Source of the DNA: Methanoregula sp.
Lineage (GTDB): Archaea > Halobacteriota > Methanomicrobia > Methanomicrobiales > Methanospirillaceae
Direction: 5' to 3'
NCBI GenBank assembly: GCA_003154335.1
Contig: PMDE01000124.1
Span: 19,015-29,620, forward strand
DNA: 10,606 nt
In this document: one piece after another, positions 1 through 6,807 of the stretch
Position numbering within the stretch: the stretch's first letter is position 1
How the letters are laid out: every line of letters begins with the position of its first letter
Notes under the pieces: generated by a model
What the model was told of the DNA's origin: nothing
Database searches by the model: none
The model's input: only the letters and a program-made list of their open reading frames with translations
Made by a program: the position numbers and the translations under genes

Positions 1-1850
1 TCTGCGGTTCGGATAATCATGGGACGCCTATTGTGGTTTCAGCGGAGGAACAGGGTGTATCTCCCCGTTCACTGTCTGAACGTTATCACCGGCATTTCTC
101 CGAGACATTCAAAAGGATGAATGTGATATTCGACCAGTTCGGCATGACCGATGATCCTGCAACTCATCACCGGACGAGATCGATTGTATCCGAACTTATC
201 AGGAACGGATACGTCTATAAACAGGTCGTGCACCAGGCGTATTGCACCCGGTGCCAGCGTTTCCTTCCGGACCGTTATGTTGAGGGTACCTGCCCGCATT
301 GCGGAACTGCTGCCCGCGGGGATGAATGCGATCAGGGATGCGGCAAACACCTTGAGCCCGGGGAAATCAGGGATCCGGTCTGCAAAGTCTGCAGGACAAA
401 GGCAGAGTTCCGGGACCAGGAACATTATTTCTTCAGGCTGTCCGAATTTAAGGACTTCCTGCTTCCCTTCCTTGAGAATGTCGAAGGAACGAGCAACGCG
501 AAGAACTATGCCATCGGGTGGATCAAAGAGGATCTTCACGACTGGTGTATCACCCGCACTCTCGAATGGGGGGTGAAGTTCCCCGGCCGCGATGATCTTG
601 TTGTATATGTCTGGGTTGATGCCCCGATAGGATATATTGCCTTTACCGAAGAATGGGCCAGGAAAGCCGGGCAGGACTGGAAGCGGTTCTGGTGCGGTGA
701 AAACCGGGTCACCCACTTTATCGGGGGCGATATTATCTATCACCATAGTATCTTCTGGCCGGCACTTTTGAAAGGAGCCGGATATGGTGTCCCGCATGCA
801 ATTGTTGCAAGCGGTATGGTAAAAGTTGACGACCACAAATTCTCAAAATCACGGGGTTATGTTGTCTGGACCAATGATGATTACCTTGACAAGGGCCTCC
901 ACGCGGATTATCTGCGCTATTATCTGCTTGCCTACACGAGCCACACCAAGGAACTGAATTTCTCCTGGAAGATTTTTGGAGAAAGGATCAATAACGAAGT
1001 TGTCAATATTTTTGGAAACTTCGTATACCGTACCCTTTTCTTTTCCCATAAAGAATTCAATGATATTCCTGCCTGCCCGGTCGATCCTGCCATTATTATT
1101 GAGATTGAGAAGACTCTCACGAGTGTGGACAGGTTCATGCAGGACTATGAATTCAAAGGCGCTGTGGACCAGATCATGGCGCTTGCTGCGTTTGGCAATA
1201 CCTATATCCAGACCAATGCTCCCTGGAAGCTGATCAAAACCGATCGTACAGGAGCTGAACGGGTGATCAAGAACTGTATCCAGATCGTAAAAGCGATTAC
1301 CCTTCTCATCGAGCCGGTGATGCCCTCCAAGGCCCAGGAGTGCTGGACCATGCTGGGATATGACGATATGGTCTCAAACCATGCGGTCAACGAGGCAGCG
1401 GTTGATATCGAAGTGGCATGCACAAAAGTGCCTGGCCCGCTCTTTTCCCGGCTGGAAGAACCCCAGATCGCGGAGCTCGAAGCCCTTTTACAGAAACGTG
1501 TTCATGAAGCAGACAGAAAAAAAGAGAGAATTCCTGTTCTTTCCATTGAGGAATTTCAGAAGATGGATCTCAGGACAGGAAGGGTGCTTTCCGCAGAACC
1601 GGTAAAAAAGTCGAAGAAACTTTTAAAAATCCAGGTAGATATCGGTGGCGAGACCCGGCAGATTGTGGCTGGCATGCAGCAGTTCTACAAACCTGAAGAA
1701 CTTGTTGGCAGGGATGTCATCGTTGTCACGAACCTTGCCCCGGCAAAAATATTCGGTACAGAAAGCAACGGCATGATCCTTGCAGCCGGGGACTCAGCCT
1801 CCCTTCTCACCCCGTTAAAACAAGTAGATCCAGGAACAAAAATACGCTGA
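1..1850 (+). CDS. metG: Methionyl-tRNA synthetase, 3' part (N-terminus outside window)
   Basis: Charges tRNA-Met with methionine in the cytoplasm. The frame is open from the window edge: the first visible codons read CGSDNHGTPI, a conserved MetRS stretch, so the GTG at 33 is internal and the true start, with the HIGH motif, lies upstream. Visible in order: zinc-knuckle cysteines (CxxC pairs encoded near 243-254, 291-302 and 381-392, with extra cysteines between), as in MetRS types with two zinc knuckles; the WVDAPIGY stretch near 610-640; the class I signature KFSKS at 837-851; the anticodon-binding helical region; and a C-terminal EMAPII/Trbp111-type tRNA-binding domain from about 1545 to the stop (MDLRTGRV, VAGMQQFY, NLAPAKIFG, SNGMILAA). 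Having this domain fused rather than separate is common in bacteria and found in some archaea. No frameshift is seen. The downstream neighbour is convergent. Confidence 0.96.
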   Translation, partial: CGSDNHGTPIVVSAEEQGVSPRSLSERYHRHFSETFKRMNVIFDQFGMTDDPATHHRTRSIVSELIRNGYVYKQVVHQAYCTRCQRFLPDRYVEGTCPHCGTAARGDECDQGCGKHLEPGEIRDPVCKVCRTKAEFRDQEHYFFRLSEFKDFLLPFLENVEGTSNAKNYAIGWIKEDLHDWCITRTLEWGVKFPGRDDLVVYVWVDAPIGYIAFTEEWARKAGQDWKRFWCGENRVTHFIGGDIIYHHSIFWPALLKGAGYGVPHAIVASGMVKVDDHKFSKSRGYVVWTNDDYLDKGLHADYLRYYLLAYTSHTKELNFSWKIFGERINNEVVNIFGNFVYRTLFFSHKEFNDIPACPVDPAIIIEIEKTLTSVDRFMQDYEFKGAVDQIMALAAFGNTYIQTNAPWKLIKTDRTGAERVIKNCIQIVKAITLLIEPVMPSKAQECWTMLGYDDMVSNHAVNEAAVDIEVACTKVPGPLFSRLEEPQIAELEALLQKRVHEADRKKERIPVLSIEEFQKMDLRTGRVLSAEPVKKSKKLLKIQVDIGGETRQIVAGMQQFYKPEELVGRDVIVVTNLAPAKIFGTESNGMILAAGDSASLLTPLKQVDPGTKIR

Positions 1851-1968
1851 TCGATGGTTTATTTTCCGGAGGAATGATACTATCCAATTAACATCAGACG
1901 GGTTGTATGAGGATACTTCCCGCTCGTAGCAGATGGGCCTGGATACCCGGTGGTACAAAAACTTTACC

Positions 1969-1991
1969 TTTTTTTCCTGATGTTCCAGGAA
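1969..1991 (+). terminator. Possible metG terminator: T7 tract plus small hairpin
   Basis: A run of seven T (1969-1975) lies about 120 nt after the metG stop. It is followed by a 6-bp hairpin, TTCCTG / CAGGAA, with a 6-nt loop (1974-1991). Archaeal RNA polymerase stops mainly at oligo-T on the coding strand, so the T tract is the relevant part. The distance from the stop makes this tentative, and no better T tract is nearer. Confidence 0.3.
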
Positions 1992-2114
1992 GGGCAGGAC
2001 AAAAGGAATTCCGCTTATTAAAAAATAGGGAACCGGACCCTTGCAATTCTATGCAAAATAGGCTTTGTTGAAATCCTTTTTCCTGTAATATCTTTATCTC
2101 CATGACAACCTCGT

Positions 2115-2158
2115 GGGTGCCTCGCCCATCAGCAGGGATGCACCCGGGCGGAGCACCC
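2115..2158. other. Strong imperfect hairpin in intergenic DNA
   Basis: The arms GGGTGCCTCGCCC (2115-2127) and GGGCGGAGCACCC (2146-2158) pair as 5 + 6 GC-rich base pairs. They are separated by one mismatch and one possible G-T wobble, and enclose an 18-nt loop. The loop contains a further copy of GCACCC. It sits in the convergent gap, about 265 nt past metG and 260 nt past the end of the molybdopterin gene, too far to be a plain terminator of either. It could be part of a small RNA or of a dispersed palindromic repeat. Confidence 0.5.
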
Positions 2159-2385
2159 ATTTTCCCCCCCTTTTTCCCCAGTATTTTAATCGACAATTTG
2201 TAGAGGCATCGTAAAATTGGGGGCCCGGGCTGCGGGAACGGAAGTACCATTGATAAGAGCCCCAAAAAGTGGATTTTCTGGTGCTCTGTAGGACTTCCAC
2301 GGAGCCCAAAATGACGTATCTTTGGTTTATCGAAGTCGTTTTGAGCCTTCCACGTACTGGTGTCATCATCTTGAAATGGAGTGGA

Positions 2386-2418
2386 TTTTTCCTGCAGGAA
2401 AAAAATATGTAAAAAAAA
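2386..2418 (-). terminator. Terminator of the molybdopterin-domain gene: two T tracts and a palindrome
   Basis: Read on the minus strand, a T8 tract (2411-2418) abuts the TAA stop. A T7 tract (2399-2405) follows and runs into the perfect 18-bp palindrome TTTTTCCTGCAGGAAAAA (2386-2403; 7-bp stem, TGCA loop). Oligo-T tracts are the known archaeal termination signal. The palindrome reads the same on both strands and could also stop plus-strand transcripts coming through the gap. Confidence 0.6.
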
Positions 2419-3114
2419 TTACGGGGAAAAGAAATTTTCCGTCAGGTTACCAGTATTGGAATATCCCCGCTGCTCCCAATAGCCCCGGTAGGCAGGATCA
2501 TCGGTCAACTCGATCTTTTCAATCCACTTGATCCACTTATACCCCCATTTGTCCTGTGCCACCAGCTCAAAAGGGTATCCGCGTTCGACAGGCAATGTGA
2601 CATTGTTCATCTTATACGCCATGATGATATCGTTCTTCATCAGGTAGTCAAGCGGAAACGAGGTTGTATACCCATCGTGAGCAGTAAATATTACTGTATT
2701 TGCCCGGGGATTGATTCCTGCCTCCCGTATAATATCGCGGACCTGTACCCCTTCCCAAAGGATCGATACATCCCATCCTTCGACGCAGAAGAGGGTGACC
2801 ATCTTGGAATAATGCGGAAATCTTTCCAGGACACCGGAGTAGGTATAAACGTTGGTAGTATTGGTAAGACCCGTTACCGTCAGCCGGTAATCGGAAATAT
2901 TAATATACTGGGGGCCCTTTATTGAGTTTTCACGAAAGTCATTGATCGATGACAGATCCTTTCCCTCATACATTCTTACCTCAGCATTCTGAAGTGCAGT
3001 GGCCCCTCCGGAGGGTATCCCGAACCGCATCCCCTGATCTGCAAAGAGAAGCAAACCACCTGCAAGGATCATAGCTCCTGCGACCACGACGACTGCGATT
3101 TTTTTTGAAATCAT
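2419..3114 (-). CDS. Small extracytoplasmic molybdopterin-binding-domain oxidoreductase
   Basis: A 231-residue protein of the oxidoreductase molybdopterin-binding fold (sulfite oxidase / MsrP family). Residues 1-25 are a lysine-flanked hydrophobic segment (MISKK then a run of V, A, L, G), a signal peptide or membrane anchor. The Moco domain covers about 65-205. It has the conserved cysteine in FCVEGW (Cys110, the expected molybdenum ligand), then WEGVQVRDI, the HDGYTTSFPL stretch near 146, LPVERGYPF near 174, and the typical ending GYKWIKWIEKIEL near 191. The family's second, dimerisation domain and any haem domain are missing, so this is a stand-alone domain. The substrate cannot be told. 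There is no twin-arginine motif, although exported Moco proteins usually use Tat. The start is set by the signal segment and by a TATA element 27 nt upstream. No redox partner is visible nearby. Confidence 0.85.
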   Translation of the reverse strand: MISKKIAVVVVAGAMILAGGLLLFADQGMRFGIPSGGATALQNAEVRMYEGKDLSSINDFRENSIKGPQYINISDYRLTVTGLTNTTNVYTYSGVLERFPHYSKMVTLFCVEGWDVSILWEGVQVRDIIREAGINPRANTVIFTAHDGYTTSFPLDYLMKNDIIMAYKMNNVTLPVERGYPFELVAQDKWGYKWIKWIEKIELTDDPAYRGYWEQRGYSNTGNLTENFFSP

Positions 3115-3136
3115 TGTCAGAGACTGTTCTTTGTAC

Positions 3137-3145
3137 CCTTATTAA
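3137..3145 (-). promoter_or_regulatory. TATA box for the molybdopterin-domain gene, probably leaderless
   Basis: TTAATAAGG on the minus strand is centred about 27 nt before the ATG at 3114, which places transcription start at or next to the start codon. No Shine-Dalgarno sequence precedes the ATG (the bases are CAGTCTCTGACA), which fits a leaderless transcript. This is inference from spacing and composition. Confidence 0.45.
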
Positions 3146-3266
3146 CCATTGTATCGCGCCTCCGTCGTAAATGAAAAATTCTGGAGTGATCCTTTCATAA
3201 AAATTCCGTGTTTTAGGCTCATGTGAAATGCTGATAAAAGATCTCCAAAAATCTTCTCGGGTTTGA

Positions 3267-3296
3267 GGTGCCCCCACCATCGCCACCGGGGGTATC
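3267..3296. other. Hairpin 1 in the gap before ppx
   Basis: GGTGCCCCC (3267-3275) pairs with GGGGGTATC (3288-3296) as a 9-bp stem. It includes five consecutive C-G pairs and two wobble pairs if plus-strand RNA, with a 12-nt loop. The two wobbles would be C-A mismatches in minus-strand RNA, so the plus strand folds better. Confidence 0.5.
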
Positions 3297-3325
3297 ACCC
3301 AATGCGCGATAGACACCAACAGGAC

Positions 3326-3354
3326 TGTAAAACCTTTGGTAAGAAAAGGTTACA
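3326..3354. other. Hairpin 2 in the gap before ppx
   Basis: TGTA (3326-3329) and ACCTTT (3332-3337) pair with TACA (3351-3354) and AAAGGT (3345-3350). That gives ten base pairs interrupted only by a two-A bulge, with a 7-nt loop. It starts 30 nt after hairpin 1. No T tract follows on either strand, so it is not an obvious terminator. Confidence 0.5.
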
Positions 3355-3504
3355 GAATATGCTGGGGCAGGGAGATGCTCCTTCAGAGGCTGTTCCTCAC
3401 CGGTGGAGAAACGCTCATGATATTGTGGGAAAAAATTATTAAAACAGGATTTTTCCAGAACCGTGTGAGGAGTTTCATTTTACTAAAAATCTCAACCACT
3501 AGGG

Positions 3505-3523
3505 CGCGACGTTTTTTGTCGCG
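3505..3523. other. Hairpin 3 in the gap before ppx, T6 loop
   Basis: CGCGAC (3505-3510) and GTCGCG (3518-3523) form a perfect 6-bp GC-rich stem with the loop GTTTTTT. The six T in the loop are on the plus strand. The element stands out in an AT-rich stretch about 100 nt past the end of ppx. Confidence 0.5.
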
Positions 3524-3587
3524 ACTGCTCGATCACGATATTAAATCAGGTTCGTTGATCTTATTGTCTGAATAAAGTCGATCGCCT

Positions 3588-3595
3588 AAAAAAAA
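3588..3595 (-). terminator. Oligo-T terminator of the polyphosphate operon
   Basis: A T8 tract on the minus strand begins about 27 nt after the ppx stop codon at 3623-3625. It matches the usual archaeal termination signal and is the first such tract after the operon. Confidence 0.55.
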
Positions 3596-3622
3596 TTCAG
3601 GTTATATTACCCCGGACTGGAA

Positions 3623-5200
3623 TTAACTTATCTGGCTGCTCACGAGCACCAGCTTTTTTTCAAATATTTTTTCAAAAGCCTTTTTCTCGGCTTCAACGCC
3701 CCAAATCTCCAGCTGACAGTCTCCCCGGGCAACGATTTCCAGAGATACCGTGTCCTTGTCAATGCCAGAGAACCGTACATGCTGAACCAGTGCTGTATGA
3801 CTCCGGTCGAGACTTTCACCGAGGCGGGTGAATGTTGTGAGTATCCGCAGTGTTTCGCGTTCGCGTGTATCAAGATCGAGAATTTCAGGATCTTTTTTCT
3901 TTGGAGTTTTTTTCCGGTGAAACCGTGCAATATTAGCCATGAAACTAACTTCTTTTTGATCGAAACCGAGAAGTTCTGAATTTTTTATGATATAGTAGGA
4001 GTGTGCATGATGATTGGTATAGGATATGAACGATCCGATATCATGGAGAAATGTTGCATATTCAAGCAATTCGCGTTCAGAGTCCCCGAAATTATGGAGC
4101 TTCAACGTTTTAGCAGAGTCGAAGAGCTCAAGGACCAGACTTGCTACCGTGCGGGCATGGATCTCATTGATCCCACATGACCTTCCGAGCTGAAGAACAC
4201 TGCGCTGGCGGGGTGAGAGCTCACCAAACAGAGGAAAGGCATCCATCCTCGAGAGGTAATCAACCAGCAGGCCGTCCTGCAACCCCCGACTGGTAATCGT
4301 GATTCCCTCAAGTGAAAGCTCTTTCATAAATACATCAAGAATCGCTGCACCAGGTATGATGATATCTGCACGGTCAGGATTCATACCCGGTATTTTCTTT
4401 CGCTGCGCCAGGGGTAGAGAACACAGCAGCTCAATGGTTTTCTGTAAATCTTTGTAGCTCAGGACCGTTTCTCCGGAATTTCCGTTCGGATGAATAGTTT
4501 TTTGCACAATTTCTGAAAGATTCACAATTGTTCCGGAACTTCCAATGGCAAGATCCGGTTTTTGTTCGCGAATCTTCTGAACCGAATGGATAATGGTATC
4601 TTTTATATGCTGCTGGACTTTTTTATACCGGTCCGGGGATACCGGCTCGCTGACATTACCTGATATGTAAAGGTTCGACAGGCGGATCGCGCCAAGTTTG
4701 AAACTTTCAAGATAGTAGTAGTTTTGTTCACCACCAAGAGCAATTTCTGTACTCCCGCCACCTATATCAATAAAAAAAGCCTGCCTGTCACCAAGGTGAA
4801 CACCCCTTGAAACGCCAAGATATATGAGACGTGCTTCCTCCTGTCCGGAAATTACGTGGACATCCAGGGAGGCTTCCTGCCTGAGAAGGTGAAGTATATC
4901 CTGCTGGTTGACCGCCTCCCGCATGGCAGACGTTGCAACAGCAACAAATTCATCGGTATGAAAAGTCAGGGCAAGTTCTGTTAATTTTTTGCATACGATA
5001 ACCAGTCGCTCAATTGCATCAGGCAGGATTTCTTCTTCCTCAAACTCTCCTTCCCCGAGCCGAACCTGTTGTTTTTGTTGCGAGAGAATACTGTATGAGT
5101 GATTGGGGTTAAGCCTTACAACGAGAAGGCGAACCGAGTTGGTTCCTATGTCGATGAAAGATACAACCCGGCCATTTGGTCCGACATTGTTAATTTTCAC
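3623..5200 (-). CDS. ppx: Ppx/GppA-type exopolyphosphatase with C-terminal HD domain
   Basis: A 525-residue enzyme expected to release phosphate from the ends of polyphosphate and/or to hydrolyse pppGpp, in the cytoplasm. The length suits the long, two-module Ppx form. The N-terminal ASKHA-fold part (about 12-315) shows phosphate loop 1, DIGTNSVRL (17-25), the catalytic-type glutamate in SGQEEARL (Glu121), phosphate loop 2, DIGGGSTE (145-152), GSSGT (220-224) and SRGLQDGLL (304-312). The C-terminal HD-like part (about 325-510) has His348, the LHDIG pair (His386-Asp387), the His398/His400 cluster, FHRKK and RLGESLDRSH (459-468). Where relatives usually have R-[IL]-A-D, this protein has RLGE. 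The start is a GTG whose bases form GTGA with the stop of the CHAD-HD gene. A GGTGATC ribosome binding site lies just before it. It is the last gene of the ppk unit. Whether it prefers polyP or pppGpp cannot be read from sequence. Confidence 0.93.
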   Translation of the reverse strand: MKINNVGPNGRVVSFIDIGTNSVRLLVVRLNPNHSYSILSQQKQQVRLGEGEFEEEEILPDAIERLVIVCKKLTELALTFHTDEFVAVATSAMREAVNQQDILHLLRQEASLDVHVISGQEEARLIYLGVSRGVHLGDRQAFFIDIGGGSTEIALGGEQNYYYLESFKLGAIRLSNLYISGNVSEPVSPDRYKKVQQHIKDTIIHSVQKIREQKPDLAIGSSGTIVNLSEIVQKTIHPNGNSGETVLSYKDLQKTIELLCSLPLAQRKKIPGMNPDRADIIIPGAAILDVFMKELSLEGITITSRGLQDGLLVDYLSRMDAFPLFGELSPRQRSVLQLGRSCGINEIHARTVASLVLELFDSAKTLKLHNFGDSERELLEYATFLHDIGSFISYTNHHAHSYYIIKNSELLGFDQKEVSFMANIARFHRKKTPKKKDPEILDLDTRERETLRILTTFTRLGESLDRSHTALVQHVRFSGIDKDTVSLEIVARGDCQLEIWGVEAEKKAFEKIFEKKLVLVSSQIS

Positions 5201-6807
5201 CCGATCACCAGTCTTCGATTAAATACCTGGGTAAACAGATCTCCTTTTTGCCGTGCCCGATCAATTTCTGCCAATGCATCCCGTATCGCTGAGATTTCAA
5301 TCATTACTTCATCCGGATACATGGTGCAGTGAGCGGAGTCGATTGATCCGCTATGGGAATAATCCAGACCGTCAGCAATACGGATTAACGCTGAGAGCAT
5401 CATAACGGTATCGCGTTCTTCCGGTTTAAGGAGTGAGTACATGCCATCGGAATCAACATGCACTTTTCCCCGGTGGGCTTCTGAAATCATCGCGATAATT
5501 CCCCGGTCAATAACATCGAGGAGAAGGTTTTCATCAGATAAAATCATTATAGCACTATTCTTTGCATGTCCTTTTTGTCCGAATTTCCAGCCGATATCGT
5601 GGAGTGAGCAGGCGCATTCAAGGAGGAAACGCTCATGTGCGCCTAACCGGTGAAGATGAACGAGATCGTCAAAAATCATGAGAGCAAGAGCCGTAACTTT
5701 TTGGCTATGCCCGATCCCCTCAGAAAACTGGCTGGCAAGAGTTGAAACGGAAGAACGGACGGCATCCTCAGATTGAATTAACAGTCTGAATTTCTGTTTT
5801 CTTCCTTCGGTCAGGGTTTGTTTAAGTTCGTCCCATATCCGGGCCCGCACGAGTGAATTCCAGTATCTCACGTATCTTTGGTGAAGCTTTTTTCGTTCTG
5901 TTTCCCGTTCGGATAAAAAGTGACGGTAACCACTCATCAGGCGTACCTGCTGATGTCCGGATGCGCCCTCATTTGGGACCGTCGATCGTTCCTTCAATAT
6001 CATGACCATTACGGTGTCAATCCAGACATCGCAGTCATGCATATCCCCGAGAATTTCCTGTATCTTCTTTATCCGGACATGAAACTTTTTCAGGCTGAGG
6101 CGGTAGACTGGAGCATATACTTCTATCGTGTACCTGAGTTTTTTTGCTGCAATCCGCATCGAATGGTGCTGGGTAACAGCATCCGGATTGTGAACCCATG
6201 GTTCATAGGCGAGCAGTGCATTGAGACGGAGGGAAATCCGTTGGGCAGCGACCGGCGGGATACCCCAGGGGTGCAATTTTTTACGGGCCCTTTTCGTTCG
6301 GTCTGTCTGCTCCTGAAAAAAAATTCTCATCTCACCAATAATGCCACTCTTTTCCAGTCTCTCAAGCGCTGATATAACCACAGCCTGGAGTTTTGAGCGT
6401 TTTTTCTGCAACTGCAGAAGGAGGATCGTTTCCACATCCCCCTCTGAAACCGTCAGAGTAGAAACGGCTTGGTTATTTGCCCTCCTTCCGTTTGCTCTTT
6501 TTTTTATGAGTCTGGCGATATATGCAATCTGGACATCAGTATCCCGGGCATCACCCAAAGCCCGTGTTATCCTTTGTATCTCCATCATCCATTGCCGGTA
6601 TTTTTTTTCGGGGATACAGGAAACAAACAGGGGAAGCGCTGCGCGAAGTCTCCGTGATGCTACCCGCATCCGGTGGATATGTTCGATGTCATGATCTGTT
6701 TTTACTCCATCGATCTCCAGTGAAAATGCTTCCAGGAGTGGAAGAAGGCGCTGAATGCCGTAAATGCATTCCTCCCGTAAATGTTCTGGTCCCTCAGTTA
6801 ATGTCAT
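5197..6807 (-). CDS. CHAD domain protein fused to a Ppx-type HD domain
   Basis: A 536-residue protein with two modules. The first (about 10-330) is a CHAD domain, a helical, histidine-rich fold known to bind polyphosphate. It has the two internal half-repeats: HIHRMRVASRRLRAAL (43-58) with LGDARDTDV near 84-92, and HHSMRIAAKKLRYTIE (214-229) with LGDMHDCDV near 253-261. The many Lys, Arg and His residues would make the binding surface. The second module (about 355-536) resembles the C-terminal HD domain of Ppx: GHSQKV (His366), LHDIG (His403-Asp404), GHAKNS (His414), EAHRGK (His445), RIADGLDYSH (476-485). It lacks the ASKHA phosphatase half, so I infer a polyP-bound regulatory or hydrolase role. 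I chose the ATG at 6807, which overlaps ppk by 14 nt. An upstream ATG at 6897 would overlap ppk by 104 nt and add 30 residues without family character. The stop overlaps the ppx start. Confidence 0.88.
   Translation of the reverse strand: MTLTEGPEHLREECIYGIQRLLPLLEAFSLEIDGVKTDHDIEHIHRMRVASRRLRAALPLFVSCIPEKKYRQWMMEIQRITRALGDARDTDVQIAYIARLIKKRANGRRANNQAVSTLTVSEGDVETILLLQLQKKRSKLQAVVISALERLEKSGIIGEMRIFFQEQTDRTKRARKKLHPWGIPPVAAQRISLRLNALLAYEPWVHNPDAVTQHHSMRIAAKKLRYTIEVYAPVYRLSLKKFHVRIKKIQEILGDMHDCDVWIDTVMVMILKERSTVPNEGASGHQQVRLMSGYRHFLSERETERKKLHQRYVRYWNSLVRARIWDELKQTLTEGRKQKFRLLIQSEDAVRSSVSTLASQFSEGIGHSQKVTALALMIFDDLVHLHRLGAHERFLLECACSLHDIGWKFGQKGHAKNSAIMILSDENLLLDVIDRGIIAMISEAHRGKVHVDSDGMYSLLKPEERDTVMMLSALIRIADGLDYSHSGSIDSAHCTMYPDEVMIEISAIRDALAEIDRARQKGDLFTQVFNRRLVIG
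5203..5209 (-). promoter_or_regulatory. Ribosome binding site of ppx
   Basis: GGTGATC on the minus strand matches the anti-Shine-Dalgarno end of methanogen 16S rRNA. It lies inside the last codons of the CHAD-HD gene. It is only 2 nt from the GTG start at 5200, closer than usual, but there is no later in-frame start before the DIGTNS loop that it would serve better. Confidence 0.55.

Larger units (their letters stand above)
1851..2418. other. Convergent intergenic region, no convincing gene
   Basis: This 568-bp gap lies between the 3' ends of metG (+) and the molybdopterin-domain gene (-). Two minus-strand frames stay open here (about 123 and 91 codons), but they overlap each other, have no domain I recognise, no clear ribosome binding site, and run through homopolymer tracts, so I do not call them. 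What is present: a T7 tract with a small hairpin (1969-1991), a strong imperfect hairpin (2115-2158), a C-rich plus strand (2156-2179), a GC palindrome GCCCGGGC (2223-2230) and an 18-bp palindrome (2386-2403). It may hold a structured RNA or a dispersed repeat; neither can be proved from one copy. Confidence 0.6.
3146..3622. other. Long intergenic region with three hairpins, no convincing gene
   Basis: About 480 bp lie between the promoter of the molybdopterin gene and the stop of ppx. A 79-codon plus-strand frame (3336-3575) and a 112-codon minus-strand frame (2981-3319) are open, but neither resembles a protein I know and the latter overlaps the 5' end of the real gene. The region has three separate hairpins (3267-3296, 3326-3354, 3505-3523), listed individually. 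Two of them lie back to back within 90 bp, which suggests a structured RNA or repeat. Confidence 0.55.

Noticed and set aside
69..836. 255-codon minus-strand frame opposite metG
   Set aside because: Antisense shadow of a well-conserved gene; its protein has no recognisable features.
1894..2369. Two overlapping minus-strand open frames (123 and 91 codons) in the gap after metG
   Set aside because: They overlap each other in different frames, contain the hairpin and G-rich tract, have no ribosome binding site or recognisable domain, and read like translated non-coding DNA.
2981..3319. 112-codon minus-strand frame overlapping the start of the molybdopterin gene
   Set aside because: It covers the signal-peptide coding region in another frame and the hairpin at 3267-3296, and resembles no family I know.
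3336..3575. 79-codon plus-strand frame between the molybdopterin gene and ppx
   Set aside because: No domain, no clear ribosome binding site, and it passes through hairpins 2 and 3.
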